Below, one piece after another: positions 37,371-46,139 of a DNA stretch of 64,000 nt. Source of the stretch: Proteobacteria bacterium ST_bin11 (GTDB lineage: Bacteria; Pseudomonadota; Gammaproteobacteria; Methylococcales; Methylomonadaceae); assembly GCA_002083615.1 (NCBI GenBank), contig MSXO01000010.1, forward strand, positions 1 through 64,000, written 5' to 3'. The notes beneath the pieces were generated by a model. It was not told the origin of the DNA and did no database searches. It was given only the letters and a program-made list of their open reading frames with translations. The translations under genes were made by a program, and so were the position numbers. Numbering within the stretch: position 1 is the stretch's first letter; each line of letters begins with the position of its first letter.

Positions 37371-38564
37371 TTAAATTCGCCTTGTCGAGCCGACTGAGGC
37401 AATAGCCGAATCATAAACCCCCATCAACTCAAAATAGTTCCGTTCCGCGGTGTATTTTTCTAGAAAGATGCTCCTAGCATTGGCACCTAACCGTTGCCTT
37501 TGCTGGGGATTCTCCAAGAGCCATTTCGCTTTACTAGCTAAGTCATTTGGATCTCCTGGAGTAAACAGCAAACCCGTTTCACCGTCTCTGATAATATCAG
37601 CCATGCTGCCTAACCTTGAAGCCAAAACCGGCAAGCCATGAGCAAAAGCCTCGACTAACACCAAAGGGAATCCTTCATACCATTCCGAAGGCAATACTAA
37701 ATAAGCTGCCTGTCGCATCAAATTACTAACTTGTGTGGCATCTTGCCGCCCCAAGGCCAGAATATTTTTTTTATCTTTTAATTCCTCCTGGAGAGGCCCT
37801 ACGCCAGCTACTTTCAATAAACACTCATCACTCAAAAATGACCACGCGTTAAGCATGGTATCGATGCCCTTTTCCACGCTAATACGACCCACAAATAACG
37901 CGTACGCAGACTTTTCCACCTCTTTCGGTATTGTTGAGCTCTGAAAAGGGTCATATAGAAAATTGGGTTTTACCACAATTTTGTCTACGGGAAACCCGGC
38001 CTCGACAAACTTACTCTTTGCAAAATCGGTTAAGGCAATAAACCGACCTACCTTATGCTGCCATGTTCCGAGTTGGCGATGTTGAGAGACCATATGGGCA
38101 ACCACCAGACTACCCAGCTTTGAGCCGCGATAACAGTCGTACAAAGCCGCTTGATACGGCGTCCCCCGAATGCAGAGCTCACATACCTTCCCATCTCGCA
38201 ACAGCATCGCTCCCGGACATATCAGTCGATAGTTGTGAAGCGTTTGAACTACGGGAACCCCTTCTTGCATGCACGCATCGAAAATTGACGGACTAACCTG
38301 TGGAAAAAAATTATGCACATGCACTAAATCCGGTTTAAACCTGCGCAATTTGTCTAAAGCAATCGTTAGGCTAGCACGAGAATAACTGGTAGAAAGTGCC
38401 GCTTTAACTTTGCCGAGAACGCTACCCGACAAATCTTTATTATCAACCCTCCACAACTCGACCTCGTGCCCGTGGGCTCGCAACAGCTCGCATTCTGATG
38501 CAACCACAGCATCTTCGCCACCGGCTTGCTGGTAATAATTATGAACGAACAATACTTTATGCAT
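37371..38564 (-). CDS. Glycosyltransferase family 4
   Basis: A 397-residue GT-B fold enzyme that transfers a sugar from a nucleotide donor to the growing repeat unit. N-terminal MHKVLFVHNYYQQAGGEDAVV is typical of GT4 donor/acceptor loops; the C-terminal half has LFVGRISVEKGIDTML near residue 222 and the E-x7-E motif in SEWYEGFPLVLVEAFAHGLPV near 305-320. A cysteine-bearing CPGAMLLRDGKVCELC segment resembles those of GT4 enzymes with a CxxC-like insertion. It is the last gene of the minus-strand block and is separated from the next by 331 bp, so may have its own promoter. Sugar specificity unknown. Confidence 0.9.
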   Translation of the reverse strand: MHKVLFVHNYYQQAGGEDAVVASECELLRAHGHEVELWRVDNKDLSGSVLGKVKAALSTSYSRASLTIALDKLRRFKPDLVHVHNFFPQVSPSIFDACMQEGVPVVQTLHNYRLICPGAMLLRDGKVCELCIRGTPYQAALYDCYRGSKLGSLVVAHMVSQHRQLGTWQHKVGRFIALTDFAKSKFVEAGFPVDKIVVKPNFLYDPFQSSTIPKEVEKSAYALFVGRISVEKGIDTMLNAWSFLSDECLLKVAGVGPLQEELKDKKNILALGRQDATQVSNLMRQAAYLVLPSEWYEGFPLVLVEAFAHGLPVLASRLGSMADIIRDGETGLLFTPGDPNDLASKAKWLLENPQQRQRLGANARSIFLEKYTAERNYFELMGVYDSAIASVGSTRRI

Positions 38565-38895
38565 AGTTAAGGCGTATTAGTTTTAGGCGAGGTAGAGGGG
38601 CTCAGACAGCGAAGTTCCACAAGAACAAGGCGGCGTCCAACTGCAAGCTCTAGGGGGCCAGCGCTCTCTTACCACGAGGTAAAACGCTTGCCCAACGGAT
38701 CTCTAATTAAACAAGTTTTTTAATAAAGTTGGCTGAAATCGATTGCTACTGATAGTCAAAAAAATAAAGCGACCAGTTAATCCAGACTTTCATAAGGTAT
38801 CTTTGTCATCCGGAACTCAAAATCAGAATCAAGAGCCTACTAAATTATTTTTCCTCAGAACAAACTTCCAACCAACTAAGATGGGCTTTAATACA
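38565..38895. other. AT-rich gap in the glycosyltransferase block
   Basis: No gene, repeat or clear hairpin is visible in these 331 bases. The gap probably contains a promoter for the gene ending at 37371. Confidence 0.4.
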
Positions 38896-39810
38896 TTACC
38901 CTACCAGTTTTGATTTAATATTACGAGCAATTCTTGGCAGATAAAATCTCTTTAAATGAGCAAGATTTGGTATAAAACAGAGAAACAACAAAATCCTGCC
39001 AAATATGCCTGCGATATCATCAAAAAGACCAAACTGATTAATAATTAACTCGACATCAGCCTTCCCCCTAATTTCATACTTCACAGCCATATATCTTTTC
39101 TGAAAATGGATATAAAGAAACTCCTTATCTGAAGTATTTAGGCATTTACACGTTAGTTTTCCGTTTGACCAAGTAAAATATTGACCGAATTTGTTTGGAT
39201 GGACAGTGGTATATAAAAAGGGACTCTTTGGATTGATGTCCGCTATCAATTCATCATGACAAACGGATAGTCCGCTAGATAAGAAAACCTTATCTATACC
39301 GTTGGTTTCATCAAAATTCAAAAACCTTTCAGTTGAAAAAATGTATCGATAGTCAAGCGCCTCCGCGCCCTTTTTATAAATGCCATTTATCTGAACAGTA
39401 TTTCTATAAAGTGTGAGATGTCCTCTCCGAAAAACTTTTACAAAATTTTCTTGACCAGCTATCTCGATCAATGGGCTCAAATCGCCAAAAATCATATCAA
39501 AATCGCAATGACCCCACCAATCGTAGCCGGTGAAATACTCAGCCAGCAGATCTCCATAAGCCGGTTGAAAGTCTGTAAGTTTATATGGAGAGTGAAGCGC
39601 CAAAGGAAAATCAAAATTCACTTGGAAGCGCTGACGTATATTCTCAAAAGTGGTGCTGACAAACTTAACATTCTGCGGAACTTCACTTTCAATGTCGAAA
39701 TCGACGAAGAACAAAAAATTGATTTCAGGATTTAGTCCGCAAGATTTCAAAAAAAGATCGAAATAACCCGGCGGAGTACCAAAATAAATATTTGAAATAA
39801 CAATTTTCAT
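38896..39810 (-). CDS. DUF6625-like putative glycosyltransferase
   Basis: A 304-residue protein resembling the DUF6625 family found in polysaccharide loci. Characteristic are SNIYFGTPPGYFDLFLKSC at the start, NFLFFVDFD, and LTDFQPAYGDLL followed by GYDWWGHCDFDMIFGDL near residues 90-112, where DFD could be a metal-binding DxD motif. A C-terminal hydrophobic stretch (LFLCFIPNLAHLKRF) may attach it to the membrane. The start has AGGAAG 5 nt upstream. It ends the co-oriented block 39-47.6 kb. Function as a sugar transferase is an inference from fold-like motifs and context. Confidence 0.75.
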   Translation of the reverse strand: MKIVISNIYFGTPPGYFDLFLKSCGLNPEINFLFFVDFDIESEVPQNVKFVSTTFENIRQRFQVNFDFPLALHSPYKLTDFQPAYGDLLAEYFTGYDWWGHCDFDMIFGDLSPLIEIAGQENFVKVFRRGHLTLYRNTVQINGIYKKGAEALDYRYIFSTERFLNFDETNGIDKVFLSSGLSVCHDELIADINPKSPFLYTTVHPNKFGQYFTWSNGKLTCKCLNTSDKEFLYIHFQKRYMAVKYEIRGKADVELIINQFGLFDDIAGIFGRILLFLCFIPNLAHLKRFYLPRIARNIKSKLVG

Positions 39811-39832
39811 ACACTTCCTTTTCTAGAATAAG

Positions 39833-40966
39833 CTATATCGACGCTTGAAAATGACTTTGAATACCATCAACGAAATTCTGCGCCATATTTCCTATTGAAA
39901 ACTTATCGCCGCTTGTTAGCGAATTTTGTCTTAAACCATTCAATCTTGTTGGGTCTGACAAAACATCCAAAATAACCCGAGAATATTCAGCTTGTAAATG
40001 CATAGTCATTTCACCATTATATCCACTCTGCAGATACTCTATTTCCGGACTATGATTAGGAATATCAGTTGTAAATAATGGTAACCCAGCAACAAACGCA
40101 TCTAAAATAGCCAAGCCAACCAAGCCAGGACACAAAAATAACTCAGCCGATTTAAACGCCAGCGCCTTTTTCTCTGAAAACAAAGGACCTAGAAATTTAA
40201 TAAATGAATATCTGGATGCAAACTCTTCAACCAATGACCTAGATTCACCACTCCCAACTACTAACAATACAAAATTTGAGTTACTTTCATAAATATCTAA
40301 AGCTGATTGCAAAAGAAATTCTATTTTTTTTTCAGAATACAGACTTCCACAAAACAAACCAATCCTAGCGTCTTCATCAATAGCTAGTTGTTGCTTAAAG
40401 GCGGCTACGTCTTCTTCACTTTGAGCGCTGAGAACCTCTTTAAATTTCGAGGTATCGATGCTATTATTCAAAACCGTTATATTTGAAGCAGGGTAGCCTA
40501 AACTAGCAATATAGTTTGCCACGCCTTCTGTATACGAAAACCACCAATCACACTGAGTTGATAATTTTTTCTTAATCTTCTCACGCCAACTTCTTGGACT
40601 ACCCTGCCTATTTTGCCCATGCCCCCAATAAGCGAACTTTTTTAAACGAATTACCCGGAGAAATATCAGAATATAATTATGAAGGTGCTTATTGGCCTGC
40701 TCGGTAATAACAAAGTCTGCCCATAATATATGCCGCACCGAATGGTACAAAATGTGAAGTTTACCGCTAAAAAGCCAAACGCTCTTTTCGACAATGCACA
40801 CACCTAGGTTCGAAACGACATTATCCCCTTTGCTCAGTTCATGTTTCGGTGGTGTACCACAAACCACTCGCAGCTCATGACCTTTGTCGTTCAACATTTG
40901 CCCCATACGGTCAAAAAGTGGAACCCGGTATTGTTTTAACATCGGCTGAAAAATAACTATTTTCAT
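39833..40966 (-). CDS. Glycosyltransferase family 4
   Basis: A 377-residue GT-B glycosyltransferase. N-terminal MKIVIFQPMLKQYRVPLFDRM is typical of enzymes that act on lipid-linked intermediates. The C-terminal domain has IGLFCGSLYSEKKIEFLL near residue 200 and LFLCPGLVGLAILDAFVAGLPLFTTD near 280, in which the usual E-x7-E motif is altered (the first glutamate position reads G-L-V), so the donor site is atypical. Basic patches (RSWREKIKKK) suggest peripheral membrane contact. It follows the GT2 gene by 26 bp and precedes the DUF6625-like gene by 22 bp. Confidence 0.87.
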   Translation of the reverse strand: MKIVIFQPMLKQYRVPLFDRMGQMLNDKGHELRVVCGTPPKHELSKGDNVVSNLGVCIVEKSVWLFSGKLHILYHSVRHILWADFVITEQANKHLHNYILIFLRVIRLKKFAYWGHGQNRQGSPRSWREKIKKKLSTQCDWWFSYTEGVANYIASLGYPASNITVLNNSIDTSKFKEVLSAQSEEDVAAFKQQLAIDEDARIGLFCGSLYSEKKIEFLLQSALDIYESNSNFVLLVVGSGESRSLVEEFASRYSFIKFLGPLFSEKKALAFKSAELFLCPGLVGLAILDAFVAGLPLFTTDIPNHSPEIEYLQSGYNGEMTMHLQAEYSRVILDVLSDPTRLNGLRQNSLTSGDKFSIGNMAQNFVDGIQSHFQASI

Positions 40967-40992
40967 ATCTTGAATATTAACTCGATATTATT

Positions 40993-41862
40993 CTAACGAT
41001 TCATCAATAAGACATGTTTAACATATCCGCCGACCACACGAAAAATATCTAATGTAATATAGGTTGGAAATAGTATTCTAGGGCAGTTTTTCCATCCATA
41101 CCACCAACGGACGCTAATATTCGCAGGCGACCTAATACTTAAAAAATAGCTAACAAAACTCTTCAATGAAACTTGATTTCTTACGGCATCCATACCGGTA
41201 GCATCGATATGCGAATAAACCCGGCAACTTTTACATACATAAATAGGATAACCTTCTCTCCGTGCTTTGTGGCTAAAATCGTAGTCAGCGGCGTAATGGG
41301 GTAAACGCTGCTCATCATATAGGCCCAAAGCACGAAAAACTTCAATAGGAAATAGAGTTCCACGGCCTGATGCATGAGTAACTTCTACGACATTAAAGTT
41401 ATCGGGGAGATGATGCCTGTCAAAAGTTACCGCCTTTGATTGAGCAGTTAACCAATTTTGCCGATACCCAATCGAAGAGGCGCTACCGGTAGTAACGTCA
41501 TGTGTTACAGATGATAGTACCGCTCGAGGATATTGGTTGTGATATGCGAAAAATTCAGCAAGATAGTCAGAAGGAACTTCAGTATCGTTATTTAGCGTCA
41601 GAAGACAATCCTGATTCGCGGCGCGGTCCAAGACATATTTAACACAAACATTAATCGCGCCTGTCCACCAAAGACTACTATCGGCTCTTATTACTATAAC
41701 CTCCGGGAACTCCCTAGCTAACAACTCAGATGTACCGTCAGTGGAGCCATGATCGCAAATAACAATTTTAAAACCTTGAAACGTTTGCGCTCTTAATGTG
41801 ATCAAACATTTCCGGGTAAAGGCTATACGGTTAAAAACAGGGATACAAATCCAGAAACTCAT
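40993..41862 (-). CDS. Glycosyltransferase family 2
   Basis: A 289-residue GT-A enzyme. The N-terminus WICIPVFNRIAFTRKCLITLRAQTF carries the nucleotide-binding strand and helix, CDHGSTDGTSELL follows, and the DxD-type metal motif is in LLTLNNDTEVP near residue 90. A conserved YAADYDFSHKARREGY near 190-205 supplies the putative catalytic acidic residues. The short, rhamnosyltransferase-like architecture suggests use of dTDP- or UDP-sugars; exact specificity cannot be read. Its ATG overlaps the stop of the upstream polymerase gene (ATGA), so the two are translationally coupled. Confidence 0.9.
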   Translation of the reverse strand: MSFWICIPVFNRIAFTRKCLITLRAQTFQGFKIVICDHGSTDGTSELLAREFPEVIVIRADSSLWWTGAINVCVKYVLDRAANQDCLLTLNNDTEVPSDYLAEFFAYHNQYPRAVLSSVTHDVTTGSASSIGYRQNWLTAQSKAVTFDRHHLPDNFNVVEVTHASGRGTLFPIEVFRALGLYDEQRLPHYAADYDFSHKARREGYPIYVCKSCRVYSHIDATGMDAVRNQVSLKSFVSYFLSIRSPANISVRWWYGWKNCPRILFPTYITLDIFRVVGGYVKHVLLMNR

Positions 41863-43097
41863 ATTTCATGACCATTTGATTTACTATTGCCGCGACTATT
41901 TATGAGAACACTAGTTGAAACGACAAGATATATCATAATAAAACCGAGGGGATTCAATGCTTTTAAAAATGAAGTTTCAGTGAAATTATGGAGCAATATC
42001 ATCACAAATCCACTACTTAAAAACACAAAGTCATCTTTCAGTGTGCGCCTTATCAAAAATAAGTGGAAAAATGTTTTTAATAAAATCGCAATCATTAGCA
42101 CACTTGCGATCAAACCACCTTTAAGTAAAGTTTCGATATAGCCATTATGCACTTGAGTCATATTAATACGATGTTTTTTAGTTAACTGCCCGAGATCATC
42201 AAAACCCACACCAGTAATTGGCCTTTCAGCGGCATCAGCCAAAGCCAACTTCCACTGCCCGGAGCGTCCGGTAAATGTAGTATTTCTACCTGTTGAAGCA
42301 AGGGTTGCGTCGGTTATTTCGGAAGCACTCATATAAAAAGTGACAGTAAAAACGAAGGCTAATATTGAAAAAGTTATGAGCACAAACCTCAATCCCGAAC
42401 TTAATCTACCAAAAACCTGACAGTAAAATATATAGATGATTATGACTATTGAAGTAATTAAGCTTGTCATACTATCTGCTTTGGTTATCGCAAAAATACC
42501 AACCACTACTGCAAAAACTATTAATATCTTTTCTATCATCGCCTTAGAAAACAAATACAAATTTGCCGACAACCAAACCAACATTAGTGCCTGCATGCCA
42601 AGTGCGTTTGGATGAGTAGTAATACCTATCCATCTTGGCGCCCCAAAATCCAATACGTTGATACCTAACTTTGGGTACTGCATCGCAAAGATAACACTAG
42701 AAATAGTGAGGGCCATAAAAATCCAAAACAACCACCGAATTAAAGCTATCCTATTATCCATAAATGCAATTGCAGCCATTATTGAAATAAAAGTTGCAGA
42801 AAATAGAAAAATAAAGTTTTTAATAACGCCTTCGGGACTACCTGCCCAAGCGGCAGTTAGTAATACATAAAAAACAAGACTAATGAGAATTTTGTTACTC
42901 ATTAGCGATAACAATACATGTTGATAATTAAACAAAAAAATAACAACAGTAAGCCCCATATAAAACCTATGAAAAGGTATTCGTTCCTCGTTTGGGTTTA
43001 ACAGTAAATCAAGGCCAAAAGACCCCCAAAACAAATACAGACAAAATGTAATTATAGTTAAAATTTTAAATTTAAAACCAACATTTTCTATGATCAT
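41859..43097 (-). CDS. Wzy-type O-antigen ligase/polymerase
   Basis: A 412-residue polytopic membrane protein with about eleven helices and the hydrophilic Wzy_C-type loop. The loop region LASTGRNTTFTGRSGQWKLALADAAERPITGVGFDD near residues 265-300, with R-x-x-x-F-TGR and HNGYIETLLKGG, is the hallmark of the O-antigen ligase/polymerase superfamily. It probably polymerises the lipid-linked repeat units in the periplasm. The gene is strikingly AT-rich. It overlaps the GT2 gene by 4 bp and follows the acetyltransferase by 93 bp. A ligase role is possible, but the presence of a flippase in the same block favours polymerase. Confidence 0.87.
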   Translation of the reverse strand: MIIENVGFKFKILTIITFCLYLFWGSFGLDLLLNPNEERIPFHRFYMGLTVVIFLFNYQHVLLSLMSNKILISLVFYVLLTAAWAGSPEGVIKNFIFLFSATFISIMAAIAFMDNRIALIRWLFWIFMALTISSVIFAMQYPKLGINVLDFGAPRWIGITTHPNALGMQALMLVWLSANLYLFSKAMIEKILIVFAVVVGIFAITKADSMTSLITSIVIIIYIFYCQVFGRLSSGLRFVLITFSILAFVFTVTFYMSASEITDATLASTGRNTTFTGRSGQWKLALADAAERPITGVGFDDLGQLTKKHRINMTQVHNGYIETLLKGGLIASVLMIAILLKTFFHLFLIRRTLKDDFVFLSSGFVMILLHNFTETSFLKALNPLGFIMIYLVVSTSVLINSRGNSKSNGHEI

Positions 43098-43190
43098 CTT
43101 ATTGGGACGCCTATTTGACTTTCAAAAAAAGCACTACCGACGTCATATATAAATCTCTGGGCCTAGCATTAGCATGCAGCTCTATATACG

Positions 43191-43808
43191 TCATTGCAGC
43201 TTACCTATTACCTTCGCAGGATTTCCTGCCGCAATAGCGCCTGCTGGAATATCTTTCGTCACTATCGCGCCCGCACCAATTACTGCATCACGACCTATTC
43301 TGACACCTTTCATTATTATGGATCCGGTGCCTACAAATACATTATCTTCAATAATTACGGGAGCACATCGAATTTTCTCTGGCGAACTATCGTAACGACG
43401 GTTTTCAGGTTCTATTTTATGAAAATCGGTATCAAATATTTGCACGTTAGCGCCTAACAAACAATTCGCCCCTATTTGCACGGACTCTGCCGCACAAATA
43501 ACAACACCACTCAAGCCTGAATTAGGGCCAATAATAATTGATGCATTCGGTCTTAATGTACGGATAATTACAGGCTTTGACACTCCCAATGCAGTAAATC
43601 GGGAGTCCGAACACAATATAACGCCCTTGCCAATCGATATTCTACTACGCGGTTTCAATGTAACTATTGGGTAGCCATAGAACGTTGGACAACCATCCAT
43701 ATCAATATCATTTATTTGAAACCAGAATCTCCCGGAAATATTCCACCATCTAGTCAATAAAGCGTTCCGCACGCGAACCGCCAACATAAAAACATTTTTA
43801 ATCAGCAT
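43191..43808 (-). CDS. Left-handed beta-helix acetyltransferase
   Basis: A 205-residue hexapeptide-repeat acyltransferase. Repeats are visible from about residue 45 (ISIGKGVILCSDSRF, IIIGPNSGLSGVVICAAESVQIGANCLLGANVQIFDTDFH) and end with VIIEDNVFVGTGSIIMKGVRIGRDAVIGAGAIVTKDIPAGAIAAGNPAKVIG, the WbbJ/NodL/VatD-like C-terminal signature. A hydrophobic N-terminus precedes. The ATG at 43808 has AGGAA 7 nt upstream; a longer form from 43835 lies immediately after the stop of the upstream gene, and the longest frame overlaps that gene. It likely O-acetylates a sugar of the repeat unit. Confidence 0.85.
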   Translation of the reverse strand: MLIKNVFMLAVRVRNALLTRWWNISGRFWFQINDIDMDGCPTFYGYPIVTLKPRSRISIGKGVILCSDSRFTALGVSKPVIIRTLRPNASIIIGPNSGLSGVVICAAESVQIGANCLLGANVQIFDTDFHKIEPENRRYDSSPEKIRCAPVIIEDNVFVGTGSIIMKGVRIGRDAVIGAGAIVTKDIPAGAIAAGNPAKVIGKLQ

Positions 43809-43836
43809 TATAGCGTTCCTATTGACTGGCCACATT

Positions 43837-45057
43837 TTAGCTATCTGTAAACATGACTTGATGGTAAAGTTTTTGATAACTTCTGCTAACCACATCTGGA
43901 GCAAACATCTGCCGCGCCCGCAAATAGCCCGACTCAGAACGCTCAGGATAGCGCTCGTCAAAAACCCGATACATTGCTTCCAGAATTGCTTCGGCGGAAG
44001 CTACGTCCGTCAAAACCGCACAACATATAAAGGGGTGCGCCTCCTCAGCACCAACAACCCAAGGCACAGCACCACTGGCGTTCCCTGCAACGATAGGCAA
44101 ACCCAGCGCCATCGCCTCGGCAATCACCACACCAAAAGACTCTTCTAAGGCTGGATGGACTAATATATCCAATCCATTAAGTTGCGCTATCAGCTGTTTA
44201 TGCTGGATTGCTCCATGAAAAATCATCCCTGTCGTCACGCCCTGACTCATACACCATCGCTCCGCAGCCTCTCCTACCCCAAAACCAGCACCGAAAAGAT
44301 GTAACTCTGCATTAGGGTGAATAGCGACAAATTGAGAAAAAGCTTGCAACGCGGGCCTGGGATTTTTACGCATATCCCAACCGTTACAAATCATTCCAAT
44401 TCTTTTCGTCATGGGTCGCTGCCTAGCCTGTCCGATCGCCAATACATAATCGGCTAAAGGATTGGGAACCACTGCGATCGGAACTTTCGTATATTTCTGG
44501 ACTGATTTAGCCATATATGAGGAAACTGTCGAAAGACACCGCGCGTTACGATAAACAACACGAGCCATTAAATAGCGAATCGCTCGATAGGCGCTACGGG
44601 TAAATTTGAGCACTACCAAGGGCGCATCATGGCAAGTGATCAAGTGCGGTAAACCGGTCTTCAGCGCTGCTAAGGCAAATTCGTAGGTCCAATGAGCGTG
44701 AATAATGTCAAGTTTTGCCTCTTCAAATACCCGAACCAATTGATGGCGTTCATAAGCAAAGCCATCTAAAATTCGCCCAGGTCGATATTTATTGAAGCGC
44801 CAGGCACGCGGCCTGGCAGGACAAATATAAAAATCAAAATTCGGCCCACTTGCTCTTACCACGCGAGCATCTTGATATAGGGAAGGATCCGTTGTAAAAG
44901 CAGATACGTTATGGCCCTCCTTTAACAACTCTTTAATCAAAACAGCCGTGAGTGGCGCACCTGGATAACCTTTTGGCATAGTGCTTACATCTGCATCCAG
45001 CAGATCAGCTACATTTTCGGTAGCAATTGGCCCAGCAATACCTATGTTCAGCTTCAT
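43837..45057 (-). CDS. Glycosyltransferase family 4
   Basis: A 406-residue GT-B enzyme. The N-terminal part has PGAPLTAVLIKELLKEGHNVSAFT, and a central DIIHAHWTYEFALAALKTGLPHLITCHDAP typical of GT4. The C-terminal donor site shows KRIGMICNGWDMRKNPRPALQAF near 225 and DILVHPALEESFGVVIAEAMALGLPIVAG near 315-340, with an intact E-x7-E motif. Its ATG overlaps the TAA of the upstream CgeB-like gene by one base (TAATG). Sugar unknown. Confidence 0.92.
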   Translation of the reverse strand: MKLNIGIAGPIATENVADLLDADVSTMPKGYPGAPLTAVLIKELLKEGHNVSAFTTDPSLYQDARVVRASGPNFDFYICPARPRAWRFNKYRPGRILDGFAYERHQLVRVFEEAKLDIIHAHWTYEFALAALKTGLPHLITCHDAPLVVLKFTRSAYRAIRYLMARVVYRNARCLSTVSSYMAKSVQKYTKVPIAVVPNPLADYVLAIGQARQRPMTKRIGMICNGWDMRKNPRPALQAFSQFVAIHPNAELHLFGAGFGVGEAAERWCMSQGVTTGMIFHGAIQHKQLIAQLNGLDILVHPALEESFGVVIAEAMALGLPIVAGNASGAVPWVVGAEEAHPFICCAVLTDVASAEAILEAMYRVFDERYPERSESGYLRARQMFAPDVVSRSYQKLYHQVMFTDS

Positions 45058-46121
45058 TATGTAGTTTCGGGATTTGCTCGATTATTAAGTAATTGTTCAC
45101 GAACGACTGAAGCGATGTTGCGATACACAGTTACGGCATCAAAGTATTTACTCGCGTACTCTGCTGCCTGATAGCCAAGTTCATTTCGCCTCTCAATGCT
45201 TAAGCTTAGGATGTAAAGAGCAATATCAACGGCTTCTTGAGGTTTTTTTATAATAAATAAGCCCGGAATATTGGAGAAAATATGCTCATAACCCGGCTGA
45301 TAATTTGTGATGTGTGGAACGCCACACGCCATACTTATCGGCAGTCGGTCTGAAGAGTACATTGGTATCTCATCAAACTGTCCCCAATTCACGCTCATCC
45401 ACGCCTCTCTTATCAACCTGCCTTGCTGATCGAAAGGAATCTTGCCCTTGCAATAAGCTTCCCTATCCCAACCCTGCCCGCCACCATATACTGCTAATCG
45501 TTCACCAAAATGCCTATAAAGAGCTTGCGCGGTTAACTTACGATTGCGTCCCCCTGGCAGAAATAACCATGGGATACGTTTGATGCAATTCAAATTAGCG
45601 ATCATGACCGCGTCGTAACGCCTATGCAAGGTGGGTGTCCATGCCGACCCAAAGCGTTGAGTATCATAGGAATGCGGAGCAAAACGTACTTTTTTTGCGC
45701 CCGCCTTACGAGCAATCTCGGCAATATATCCTGTACCGCCGAGAAAACAAATATCTGACTCAGCTATGACATTCTTTATGGTTTTATCCATTCTTCTAAT
45801 GAAGCACCCATATGGATCTTCCTCATACAATACCAGCTTTGGATTATTTGGCAGGGTCCTAAGCTGAAACAAATAATCGCGTTCAAGTGGATATCCATTA
45901 CTAGGATGCTGTATAAAAATGACATCCGGCGCAAAGCTACGAACAGACTCTAATAGCTCACCCAATGCATCTTCATGACTTGATAATAATTTTTGCCTCA
46001 CAAGATAAGAATAAGCCGTGTATGCGGAAAACCATCCCTCTTGATAAAGCTTTTCAAACGCCATCCGAGGGCCAATTTGATCCCCTTCTACACGCTCGTT
46101 AGGCATATAAAACCAACGCAT
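45057..46121 (-). CDS. CgeB-like glycosyltransferase
   Basis: A 354-residue protein of the CgeB/Glyco_trans_1_2 group. It shows VIFIQHPSNGYPLERDY, KLVLYEEDPYGCFIRRMD, VRFAPHSYDTQRFG, and a C-terminal MYSSDRLPISMACGVPHITNYQPG, where the E-x7-E region is replaced by a family-typical SSDRLPISMACG block. Proteins of this kind are predicted GT-B sugar transferases in maturation of envelope or spore polysaccharides. A GAGGG site lies 6 nt before the ATG. It is the second gene after the flippase in the co-transcribed block. Confidence 0.82.
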   Translation of the reverse strand: MRWFYMPNERVEGDQIGPRMAFEKLYQEGWFSAYTAYSYLVRQKLLSSHEDALGELLESVRSFAPDVIFIQHPSNGYPLERDYLFQLRTLPNNPKLVLYEEDPYGCFIRRMDKTIKNVIAESDICFLGGTGYIAEIARKAGAKKVRFAPHSYDTQRFGSAWTPTLHRRYDAVMIANLNCIKRIPWLFLPGGRNRKLTAQALYRHFGERLAVYGGGQGWDREAYCKGKIPFDQQGRLIREAWMSVNWGQFDEIPMYSSDRLPISMACGVPHITNYQPGYEHIFSNIPGLFIIKKPQEAVDIALYILSLSIERRNELGYQAAEYASKYFDAVTVYRNIASVVREQLLNNRANPETT

Positions 46122-46139
46122 TTGAACCCTCTTATTTAA

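Noticed and set aside
43809..43961. N-terminal extension of the LbH acetyltransferase overlapping the upstream glycosyltransferase
   Set aside because: It would overlap the neighbour by over 120 bp; the ATG at 43808 has a proper ribosome-binding site.
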